Below, in pieces: positions 42,704 through 50,736 of a stretch of 64,000 nt of DNA. The position numbers and the translations under genes were made by a program. The DNA comes from Anaeromicropila herbilytica. GTDB lineage: Bacteria; Bacillota; Clostridia; Lachnospirales; Lachnospiraceae. Under the pieces are notes generated by a model. It ran no database searches, was not told the origin of the DNA, and saw nothing but the letters and a program-made list of their open reading frames with translations. The first letter of the stretch is position 1. Each line of letters starts with the position of its first letter. The stretch is taken from contig NZ_AP024169.1 of NCBI RefSeq assembly GCF_016591975.1, forward strand, positions 4,983,501 to 5,047,500, in the 5' to 3' direction.

Positions 42704-44233
42704 TTAATCATATCGAATATTGGGAAGTGTAATTATAAAACTGGTTCCAACTGTATATTGTGACCTTACTTTGATTCGGCCAGTATGACCTAGAATAATT
42801 AACTTTGCAATTGATAATCCCAACCCATGTCCATTAATACTTCCATTACGAACTTCATCCGCACGATAGAATCTTTCAAAGATATGATCCACATCTTTTC
42901 TTGTCATACCAATTCCAGTATCCGCAACCGTAATTACGCAATCTTCATTAACATTCTGGCATGAAATTGTTATTTCGTCATTTTCTTTTGTATATTTAAC
43001 CGCATTATCGATAAATACACGAATGGCTTGTTTTAAAGCTTGTCTATCTCCATATACAATGGCATCCTCTAAGAAATCATTCTTTATCACTCGATTGGTA
43101 ATTACAAGTCTAGTTTCCTTAACCATCTCTTCGACGATAGGCTTCATATTAAACCTTGCCTTTACTAGCTTTAATGTCTTCTTATCATGTCTTGATAGAA
43201 ATAATAATTTTTCTACAAGTTCCTGCATGGATTTTGCCTCATTCTTTATTGCATCAATAGACTCGTCTAATACCTCTTCGTCTTTTTTGCCCCAACGGTC
43301 TAACATATTGATATAGCCTTGAATAACTGCTATTGGAGTTCGTAATTCGTGGGATGCGTCGGAGACAAATTGCTTTTGGCTCTCATAGGATATTTCCATT
43401 CGATCTAGCATTTTATTGATTACTGCTGCAAGATCTTTCAATTCGTTCTTAGTACCTTCCACATTAATTCTTTCACTATGTAGGTTATTCATCGTTAGTC
43501 TATTTGCAATATTCGACATATTGTTGAGAGGTTCTAGAAGTTTCTGATTTCCTTTTTTCGCACTTTCCAATGTAACAAGCACCATAAAGGACATAAAGAT
43601 AGCTAGTCCAATTAATAATTCTATCATTTTATCATAACTGTTACTAAGATTATATTGATAATAAATCATATATTTTGTGTTATCCTTATTGAATTCCTTA
43701 GTTTCGTGAATAATTAACCGATTCTTCTTGCTATTTCCGTTATAATATATTTTATCAAAAAACTTCTGATTCTTTGATACATCATAATCAATGTCAGTAT
43801 ATATAACCACTCTTTGATTCTTCTCTATTTTGGTTATCCTTAATGATAAACCATCAATAAGATAAGGATTCACTTTTTCTTGTTTCCTCACAAAATCAAA
43901 GAGACTATCTAACGCCTCTTTAGGCGACTTATTATGCTTATCAGGTGCATACTCACTTACTGTTATGGTTCCTTTCTCTAAAGAACTGCGAATAGACTCT
44001 GCCCTTTTATCGTAGTCTCTCTCTTCAATATATAAAAAGAATAGGACAAAAATAGCTAAGATAATGGAACAGTTAATCACTAATAACTTCATATAGTTAA
44101 GAGCAATTCGAAATACAATTGAAAAACGAAACTGGCTTAAAAACTTCTCTTTCTTTCTACGAATGGGCAATACCGTTTTTATCAAGATTTTTCGAATTCC
44201 TTCAATCATCTTTTCTCTGATTTTATTTGTCAT
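42704..44233 (-). CDS. Sensor histidine kinase (ArlS/CusS-like architecture)
   Basis: A 509-aa membrane kinase with a long basic N terminus, membrane segments at about residues 48-70 and 203-222, and a ~130-residue extracellular domain between them. HAMP region follows, then phosphoacceptor box FVSDASHELRTPIAVIQGYI with the His near residue 295, N box QAIRVFIDNAVKYTKENDEI, DTGIGM and FYRADEVRNGSINGHGLGLS. The start overlaps the end of the response regulator by 11 bp. Signal unknown; neighbouring L,D-transpeptidase and acetyltransferase genes run the other way. Confidence 0.94.
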   Translation of the reverse strand: MTNKIREKMIEGIRKILIKTVLPIRRKKEKFLSQFRFSIVFRIALNYMKLLVINCSIILAIFVLFFLYIEERDYDKRAESIRSSLEKGTITVSEYAPDKHNKSPKEALDSLFDFVRKQEKVNPYLIDGLSLRITKIEKNQRVVIYTDIDYDVSKNQKFFDKIYYNGNSKKNRLIIHETKEFNKDNTKYMIYYQYNLSNSYDKMIELLIGLAIFMSFMVLVTLESAKKGNQKLLEPLNNMSNIANRLTMNNLHSERINVEGTKNELKDLAAVINKMLDRMEISYESQKQFVSDASHELRTPIAVIQGYINMLDRWGKKDEEVLDESIDAIKNEAKSMQELVEKLLFLSRHDKKTLKLVKARFNMKPIVEEMVKETRLVITNRVIKNDFLEDAIVYGDRQALKQAIRVFIDNAVKYTKENDEITISCQNVNEDCVITVADTGIGMTRKDVDHIFERFYRADEVRNGSINGHGLGLSIAKLIILGHTGRIKVRSQYTVGTSFIITLPNIRYD

Positions 44234-44906
44234 CCTTTATAATATACCCTACCCCTCGTACTGTACTAATTATCTTCACGTCATATTTATCATCAATTTT
44301 CTGTCTTAAATACCTTATATAGACATCCACTACATTTGTATCTCCCATATATTCATACTCCCAGACATTATTCAGTAATTGCTCTCTAGTAAGAGCAATA
44401 TTTTTATTACGAAGTAAGTATTCTAATAATTCATATTCCTTTTTTGTTAACGTAAGTTCATCTTCACCATAGAACGCACTATGGCTTGTTAGATTTAATG
44501 TTAACTTACCAAATTTAATTATATCAGTCTTAATCTTATTTTCGATATTTTTACGATTAAGTGCAACTCGGATTCTCGCCAATAGTTCTTCAATTGCAAA
44601 TGGTTTCGTCATATAATCATCCGCACCCGTATCAAGACCTGCTACTTTATCCATTACATCATCTTTCGCGGTTAGCATGATAATAGGTACTTGTGATTCT
44701 AATCGTATTCTCCGGCATACCTCAAATCCATTTAAACCTGGAAGCATTACATCTAGTAATACTAGATCAACCTCTCCTTTTAATGCCTTTTCTAATCCTT
44801 GTCTTCCATCCCCTGCTATATCAACCTCATATCCTTCATACTTTAACTCAAGTTCAACAAATCGAGCTATCTTATTCTCATCTTCAACTACTAATATTTT
44901 AGCCAT
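44223..44906 (-). CDS. OmpR/PhoB-family response regulator
   Basis: A 227-aa regulator from ATG 44906 (MAKILVVEDENKIA); the ribosome binding site AGGTGGGG supports it over the GTG at 44918. The receiver domain has phosphoacceptor Asp in LVLLDVMLPGLNGFE, ending YMTKPFAIEELLARI. The winged-helix domain from about residue 130 has LTKKEYELLEYLLRNKNIAL and VVDVYIRYLRQKID, TVRGVGYI. It overlaps the partner kinase gene by 11 bp. Confidence 0.95.
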   Translation of the reverse strand: MAKILVVEDENKIARFVELELKYEGYEVDIAGDGRQGLEKALKGEVDLVLLDVMLPGLNGFEVCRRIRLESQVPIIMLTAKDDVMDKVAGLDTGADDYMTKPFAIEELLARIRVALNRKNIENKIKTDIIKFGKLTLNLTSHSAFYGEDELTLTKKEYELLEYLLRNKNIALTREQLLNNVWEYEYMGDTNVVDVYIRYLRQKIDDKYDVKIISTVRGVGYIIKDDK

Positions 44907-45062
44907 ATTAATCCCCACCTAGTAACACCTCTTCCTAGGAATGTGTTACTGCTACTTTCATATTTATTCTTTATTTATTATACATTTGTATCTACTTTGT
45001 TTACTACTTCTCTTACGGCCTTCCTTACATTATATCTATATTTTTCTCAGATGAATAATCGT

Positions 45063-45098
45063 TTTTCACTTCCATATTGTAGAATATGGAAGTGAAAA
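45063..45098. repeat. Perfect 16-bp inverted repeat
   Basis: TTTTCACTTCCATATT, four bases, AATATGGAAGTGAAAA. It lies about 160 bp upstream of the response regulator start. No T tract follows on either strand, so it is either an operator or a factor-independent hairpin. Function unknown. Confidence 0.7.
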
Positions 45099-45287
45099 CA
45101 ATAACTTACTTTTAATTATCTCATTGTATCATAACTATATTTTATTCATTGTATAAGCTTTTTTCAATATAGCTTTATTAGAATTTGGTTAAAGTTAAAT
45201 CATGGGTAATTTATAAATTATATCTCTTACTCTATATATAATGTATTATACAAAACATTATAAGTATATATTGAACTTCTATCAGTT

Positions 45288-45332
45288 AAAAAAAACCGGA
45301 CCCTATAGAATTTCTATAGAGCCCGGTTTTTT
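45288..45332 (-). terminator. Transketolase terminator
   Basis: Outer stem AAAAAACCGG / CCGGTTTTTT with inner stem CTATAGAA / TTCTATAG. On the minus strand the outer stem ends in a T run. It lies about 110 bp past the tkt stop. Confidence 0.85.
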
Positions 45333-45439
45333 ATACTTAATCTCAGTTGTCTTAATTTATTGTATTAATATTTATTATTTTAAAATACATTATCCTATAA
45401 TAATAATCTCTCCAAATACAATTACTTCAATTAATTATC

Positions 45440-47428
45440 CTATAAGATACCTTTAACAGTAGCAACTACATTTTCAGTTGTGAAACCGAATTTTTCAAAT
45501 AATAGGTTCGCTGGTGCAGATGCTCCAAAACCTTTCATTGTTACATAAGCCCCATCAAGTCCTACATATTTGCCCCATCCGAAGTCTGTTGCTGCTTCTA
45601 CTGCTACACGAGCACGTACTGCTTTTGGAAGAACTGCTTCTTTGTATTCTGCAGATTGTTGTTCGAATAGATCCATACAAGGAATACTAACTACACGTAC
45701 ATCAATTCCTTCTTTTGCAAGTTCTGCTTTTGCATTAACTCCAAGTTCAACTTCTGATCCACTTGCTAGAATAATTGCATCTGGAACAGCTTTCTTAGAA
45801 TCATCAATTACATATCCACCTTTTAGTGCTTCTTTACTTGAACCAGGTAATTGTGGTAAGTTCTGTCTTGTTAATACTAATGCAGTTGGTGCAGTTGTTG
45901 AAGTAATTGCATGATACCAAGCAGCAATCGTTTCTGTTGCATCAGCTGGACGGAATACGTTTATGTTAGGCATAGAACGAAGCATAGCCAATTGTTCAAT
46001 TGGTTCATGTGTAGGTCCATCTTCACCAACACCAATACTATCATGAGTTAGTACATAAGTTAAAGGTACTCCCATAAGTGATGATAATCTAGCCATTGGT
46101 TTTACATAATCACTGAATACAAAGAAAGTAGATACATAAGCTCTAAGTCCACCGTGTAATGCCATACCATTACCGATTGCAGCCATTGCTAATTCTCTTA
46201 CACCAAAGTGTAGGTTACGTCCTGAATAATCATTCTTAGAGAAATCTCCTTCCCCATTCATGTAAGTCTTTGTAGATGGTGCTAAGTCAGCGGATCCACC
46301 AATAAAGTTAGGTAAGATATCTTTAATACGGTTAATTACCATATGAGAAAGATTTCTTGTAGCTTCTGGTTTATCTGCAAATGCCCAGAATTCTTCATCA
46401 TCTATTAATTTCTTTGCTGCATTTTCATCGTAATATGTATCCCATAACTCTTTCATTTCTGGATATGCTTTTGCATATTCTGCGAACATTGCATTCCATT
46501 CTTCTTCTACTTTTGCATTGCTTTTTGCAATTGTTTTATAATTATCGTATACTTCCTCTGGAACATAGAAAGCATCCTGTTTTGGCCATCCTAAGTTTTC
46601 TTTTAGAGCTGTTACATTATCTGCTCCTAAAGGTTCACCATGAGCACTTGCTTTTCCTTCTTTGGCTGGACATCCAAAACCAATCTTTGTCTTCACAGTA
46701 ATCATAGAAGGTCTTGTCTTATCTGCTTTTGCTGCTTCAATGGCTTTTCCGATCTCTTCCAAATTGTTTCCATCTTCTACAACTAGTGTTTGGAAACCAA
46801 ATGCTTCAAATCTTTTCTTAACATCTTCGGTAAAGGCAATATCTGTATCACCTTCAATTGAGATTTTATTTGAATCGTAAAGAACGATTAATTTATCTAA
46901 TCCTAATGTACCAGCAAGAGAAAAAGCTTCTGATGAAATACCTTCCATCATACATCCGTCTCCACCTAATACAAAAGTATAATGATCTACTACTTTATAA
47001 TTATCTTTGTTAAATTTTGCTGCTAAATGAGCTTCTGACATTGCCATACCGACAGCCATACCCATACCTGCTCCTAATGGACCAGTTGTTGCTTCAACAC
47101 CAACAGTATGTCCATACTCTGGGTGTCCTGGAGTCTTAGAGTCTAATTGTCTAAATTGTGCTAAATCTTCGATTGATAAATCTCCATAACCAAATAGGTG
47201 AAGAAGAGAATATAAAAGAGTTGAGCCATGTCCACCAGATAAGATGAAACGGTCTCTATTTGCCCATTTAGGATTAGCTGGATTGTGGTTCATGTGTTTT
47301 GCCCATAATTCATATGCCATCGCTGCTGAACCAAGTGGAAGTCCTGGATGTCCTGAATTCGCTTTTTGTACAGCATCTGCTGCCAATACACGGATTGCAT
47401 TTACTGACATAGTATCAATGTTATTCAT
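45440..47428 (-). CDS. tkt: Transketolase
   Basis: A thiamine diphosphate enzyme of the non-oxidative pentose phosphate pathway, moving two-carbon units between sugar phosphates. 662 aa from ATG 47428 (MNNIDTMSVNAIRVLAADAV), 9 bases after AGGAGG; an ATG at 47437 is too close to that site. Family marks: ANSGHPGLPLGSAAMAYELW, thiamine motif GGDGCMMEGISSEAFSLAG, HTEPL-equivalent AHGEPLGADNV, GGSADLAPSTKTYM and DSIGVGEDGPTHEPIEQLA. Full length with no lesions. It lies 298 bp downstream of the transaldolase gene, supporting shared use in pentose metabolism. Confidence 0.97.
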   Translation of the reverse strand: MNNIDTMSVNAIRVLAADAVQKANSGHPGLPLGSAAMAYELWAKHMNHNPANPKWANRDRFILSGGHGSTLLYSLLHLFGYGDLSIEDLAQFRQLDSKTPGHPEYGHTVGVEATTGPLGAGMGMAVGMAMSEAHLAAKFNKDNYKVVDHYTFVLGGDGCMMEGISSEAFSLAGTLGLDKLIVLYDSNKISIEGDTDIAFTEDVKKRFEAFGFQTLVVEDGNNLEEIGKAIEAAKADKTRPSMITVKTKIGFGCPAKEGKASAHGEPLGADNVTALKENLGWPKQDAFYVPEEVYDNYKTIAKSNAKVEEEWNAMFAEYAKAYPEMKELWDTYYDENAAKKLIDDEEFWAFADKPEATRNLSHMVINRIKDILPNFIGGSADLAPSTKTYMNGEGDFSKNDYSGRNLHFGVRELAMAAIGNGMALHGGLRAYVSTFFVFSDYVKPMARLSSLMGVPLTYVLTHDSIGVGEDGPTHEPIEQLAMLRSMPNINVFRPADATETIAAWYHAITSTTAPTALVLTRQNLPQLPGSSKEALKGGYVIDDSKKAVPDAIILASGSEVELGVNAKAELAKEGIDVRVVSIPCMDLFEQQSAEYKEAVLPKAVRARVAVEAATDFGWGKYVGLDGAYVTMKGFGASAPANLLFEKFGFTTENVVATVKGIL

Positions 47429-47570
47429 TAATTTCATTCCTCCTATTGCCTCTTTTCTATTTGTACTTGCTTATCAATTAGAAAAGGGTAAACTCCGATT
47501 TGTAGTGACTGTCAATATTTAATCGCTACCATTATACATGATTTTTCACAATAATGCTATTTAATTTTAA

Positions 47571-47600
47571 ATAATCATATGAAATACTTCATATGATTAT
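47571..47600. repeat. Perfect inverted repeat between tal and tkt
   Basis: ATAATCATATGAA, four bases, TTCATATGATTAT. CTTTTAA follows on the plus strand. It could be part of a terminator for the transaldolase transcript or a regulatory site for tkt. Confidence 0.6.
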
Positions 47601-47621
47601 CTTTTAATCCCCATATTTAGA

Positions 47622-47663
47622 ATTAGAGTGCCAAATTTTAATTATAAAAATTGACACTCTAAT
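47622..47663. repeat. Long AT-rich inverted repeat between tal and tkt
   Basis: Arms ATTAGAGTG-C-CAAATTTT and AAAAATTG-A-CACTCTAAT. It superficially recalls the HrcA site CIRCE but the half-site order is different. Likely a hairpin at the end of the transaldolase transcript. Confidence 0.6.
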
Positions 47664-47726
47664 CTTATTTAAATTTAAGTTTCTTTATTAATAAAACCGA
47701 ATTATTTGCCAGAAATAATTTTTAAA

Positions 47727-48380
47727 TTATTCACCAAATACCGCTTTGTAATCAGCCTGGAACTTTGCAATTCCTTGATCTGTTAATGGATGTTTTGTAC
47801 ATTGCTCGATTACACTATAAGGAACCGTTGCAATATCAGCACCTGCAAGAGCACAATCAGTTACGTGAACTGGATTACGAACACTTGCAGCTATAATTTC
47901 TGATTCAATACCATAGATATCAAAGATTTCAGAAATAGTTCTAATCAAATCAATACCTGGTGAAGATATATCATCTAATCTACCTAGAAATGGTGAAACA
48001 TATGTAGCACCAGCTCTTGCAGCTAATAAAGCTTGGTTTGCAGTAAAGATTAAAGTAACATTTGTCTTAATGCCTTCACTAGATAACACTTTTGTTGCTT
48101 TTAATCCTTCTACTGTCATTGGAATTTTAACAACCATATTTGGGTGAATTTTTGCAATTTCTCTACCCTCTTTAATCATAGTTTCCGCATCAACAGTTGT
48201 AGCTTTTACTTCACCACTTATTGGTCCGTCAACAATCTGAGTAATTTCTTTAATTACTTCTACAAAATCTCTTCCTTCTTTTGCAATAAGAGATGGATTA
48301 GTAGTTACTCCACAGATTACTCCCATATCGTTTGCTTTTTTAATGTCTTCTACGTTCGCAGTATCAATAAAAAATTTCAT
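47727..48380 (-). CDS. tal: Small transaldolase (TalC/FSA family)
   Basis: A 217-aa Schiff-base aldolase of the transaldolase/fructose-6-phosphate aldolase family. ATG 48380 (MKFFIDTANVEDI) follows AAGGAGGAG; the longer frame from 48404 is not needed. VVKIPMTVEGLKATKVLSSE carries the catalytic Lys, and TNVTLIFTANQALLAARAGA and YVSPFLGRLDDI follow. At the position that is Tyr in true fructose-6-phosphate aldolases and Phe in transaldolases this protein has Phe (SPFLGR), which together with the transketolase neighbour favours transaldolase. Confidence 0.93.
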   Translation of the reverse strand: MKFFIDTANVEDIKKANDMGVICGVTTNPSLIAKEGRDFVEVIKEITQIVDGPISGEVKATTVDAETMIKEGREIAKIHPNMVVKIPMTVEGLKATKVLSSEGIKTNVTLIFTANQALLAARAGATYVSPFLGRLDDISSPGIDLIRTISEIFDIYGIESEIIAASVRNPVHVTDCALAGADIATVPYSVIEQCTKHPLTDQGIAKFQADYKAVFGE

Positions 48381-48869
48381 TATTTGTCTCCTCCTTAAAT
48401 CCATATGTACTATTCTAAAATAGTTTATATTAATATAAATTTCTACATAAGTTTATTAACTAAACTAAATAGTGCATTTATTGGTATTTTTTTATAATAT
48501 AATTCGAATATACTATATTACATAGTATTTTGCAAGGATTATTATTATTTTTATTTCTTTTCCTATAAAAATATATATTTTATAATATTTCCATGTGATT
48601 CTATAAAAAAAATAAACTTATCTTGATAAGGCAATTTATTTATTTATATTTTTATATATTATTTTATGAATAATTAAACCTAGTCTAATATATTACATTT
48701 TAATATTTTATTTCAATATGATAAACAGTATCATCTATAATTCAATTAATTTACACAAAAAACTAATATTTTGCTTTCCACGTTAACGGACCTTCTTACT
48801 ATACTCAATTGTAAAGCATGAAGGTCCTTAATGATCCATTATTTTAATTCGTAATTATATGCTCTCTTA
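48381..48869. other. Very AT-rich intergenic region
   Basis: About 490 bp between transaldolase and the methyltransferase gene. It shows one hairpin near 48788-48828 (GGACCTTC with GAAGGTCC), probably the end of the methyltransferase transcript. No small reading frame with a ribosome binding site was found. Confidence 0.5.
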
Positions 48870-50540
48870 TTACTTTCTCTCAAGTCGTCGATTCATAAGT
48901 TTCTTCCAGATTCCTCGGTAGATTTTAGTTTCCCCGGTCTCTATTCCTAAATATCCAGTCAATATTTCTTTATCGATGATATCTAACATCTCCTCGATGT
49001 TCCTTTTATTACGCACATAGTCATCAATGATTGCTACCAATTCTTCTGTTCGCTCATCATCAAAGTCCTGCAAGTCTGGTAAAGGAATCACGCCTACTTC
49101 CCTCGGTAATATTTCTAATACACCACCACCATAACTTCTTCCTGCTATTTCAGTAAATGCAAAAGTAATACTATTATAATAAGACAAAAGTACTTTCTTA
49201 GGATTAATGCCCTCCTTAAATTTAATCCGATGCATCGTATCCGTACTTACTGCTGCAATATTATTTAAGACAAACTTAGGGAATGTATTATTTCTTCTTA
49301 AGAAAAAAGCATCCGGAACCCATACTGATGGTACTACATACCATCTCTCACGTATTCCGCATTTATACCCCTTATTTTCTCCACTATTCTCACCTTCTAA
49401 AATATATTTTTTATGTAGGTTATGATATTCCTCAAAAGGAATATCAGTAGGAAAATTAATAAGGTAAGCACGGGTCCCATCTGAAATATTCTGATTCCAA
49501 TCTTCTTTTGTAAAGTATATTCCATGAGCATGTGAGCTTCTTCCAATTAGCGGAAGCACAACATCTTTTAGCTCATATTCATCAACAATATCCTGTCCAA
49601 CAGAGAAATACTTATTATTCCCTGTTGTAATTCCAACATTTACAATTGAGATGTCATCAAAAGAGTAAAAGTCATTTCTAACTTTTACATTTTGAATAGC
49701 GCTGTTCTCTTCTGTAGTCAGAAAATATTTCGTCCACTTTTCCTTCGAATGCTTAATTGGTTTGTAATCAATAGAAACTTGATCTAAAGGTCTCAGGTCA
49801 CTTAAATTCTTAAATTCTATAACTCCAATTTTGGTATCTGCATCAGTACTATCTGCATTCACATTGCTCAATGATTTTTCTTTCTTCTCGTATTTTTTAG
49901 TACCAAGAAGAACCACAACTTCTTGCTCAATTCCCTCAAATACAAGTTCTTTAAATGTAATCAAGAGAATCTCACTTAATTCATCAATTAAATATTGCCT
50001 AAGTTGCTCTGCATAAACAATCTGTAATAACTCAGCAGGTATAACAAATCCTATACGACCGCCATCTTTTAATCGCTCAACACAAGCAACTAAAAAGCAT
50101 ACCCAACTATTAATCAGCTTATTAGGTGTCATTCCATTATTCTCTAGAATTTCAGATTGAATTGTCCTCTGTGCCTTCGTTAGGTATTGATAACGAATAT
50201 AGGGTGGATTTCCAAGAATCAAATCAAATTTTCTTTTTTTATTTTTATGATAATATTTTAAAAAATCACTACACTGAATATGGTACTGATCTGGCCATAC
50301 CTTTTCATTAATTAAATTAACTTCTTCTTTTAATATTTCAATGGCTTCCACAGCTTCTATTTTTTCATCAGGTATTAACTTTTTAATACTACGAAGAAAG
50401 ACTCCATCACCACAGCTAGGCTCAAGAATACTTACTTTATCTTTTATTTTCATTTGATTTACGATATATTCAGCTAACACTGGATCTGTATAATATCCAC
50501 CTCGCAGCTTTTGCGCTGTAGTATGTTCTTTAAGTTGCAT
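48870..50540 (-). CDS. Adenine-specific DNA methyltransferase (M.Eco57I-like)
   Basis: A 556-aa N6-adenine DNA methyltransferase. The S-adenosylmethionine motif is EPSCGDGVFLRSI at about residues 38-50, and the catalytic motif is ILGNPPYIRYQYL at about 108-120. The C-terminal ~300 residues form the target-recognition part, with GRSYGGGVLEILPREVGVIP, as in TaqI/Eco57I-class enzymes. ATG 50540 (MQLKEHTTAQKLRGGYYTDP) is preceded by GGGAG; an in-frame ATG at 50552 overlaps that site. Length and position after a 993-aa restriction-methyltransferase match the Eco57I arrangement (separate methyltransferase of about 544 aa), so it probably protects host DNA on both strands. Confidence 0.9.
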   Translation of the reverse strand: MQLKEHTTAQKLRGGYYTDPVLAEYIVNQMKIKDKVSILEPSCGDGVFLRSIKKLIPDEKIEAVEAIEILKEEVNLINEKVWPDQYHIQCSDFLKYYHKNKKRKFDLILGNPPYIRYQYLTKAQRTIQSEILENNGMTPNKLINSWVCFLVACVERLKDGGRIGFVIPAELLQIVYAEQLRQYLIDELSEILLITFKELVFEGIEQEVVVLLGTKKYEKKEKSLSNVNADSTDADTKIGVIEFKNLSDLRPLDQVSIDYKPIKHSKEKWTKYFLTTEENSAIQNVKVRNDFYSFDDISIVNVGITTGNNKYFSVGQDIVDEYELKDVVLPLIGRSSHAHGIYFTKEDWNQNISDGTRAYLINFPTDIPFEEYHNLHKKYILEGENSGENKGYKCGIRERWYVVPSVWVPDAFFLRRNNTFPKFVLNNIAAVSTDTMHRIKFKEGINPKKVLLSYYNSITFAFTEIAGRSYGGGVLEILPREVGVIPLPDLQDFDDERTEELVAIIDDYVRNKRNIEEMLDIIDKEILTGYLGIETGETKIYRGIWKKLMNRRLERK

Positions 50541-50736
50541 GCTAACTCCCATCTGCCTGCCCTATAGGCAAATTATTTCTAATTCGTAAAATTAAGACTC
50601 CTATACTTTGAAAATTATTTAAAGCCAGATTATACATGTAAATTACCGTTATATTTTACTCATAATTTCTAACAGATTTCACTCTATATTTCAGTCCCAT
50701 TACATTCCAACAAACGTCAGACCTAACATGTAATCC
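50541..50736. other. Spacer within the restriction-modification locus, with partial hairpin repeat
   Basis: Next to the methyltransferase start the sequence CTAACTCCCATCTG followed by a small TGCC/GGCA hairpin resembles the ribosome-binding-site side of hairpin repeats A-C. The rest of the repeat is not recognisable. The remaining spacer is featureless. Confidence 0.4.

Noticed and set aside
47622..47663. CIRCE (HrcA) operator
   Set aside because: CIRCE is TTAGCACTC-N9-GAGTGCTAA; here the arms are TTAGAGTG and CACTCTAA with a long AT-rich middle.
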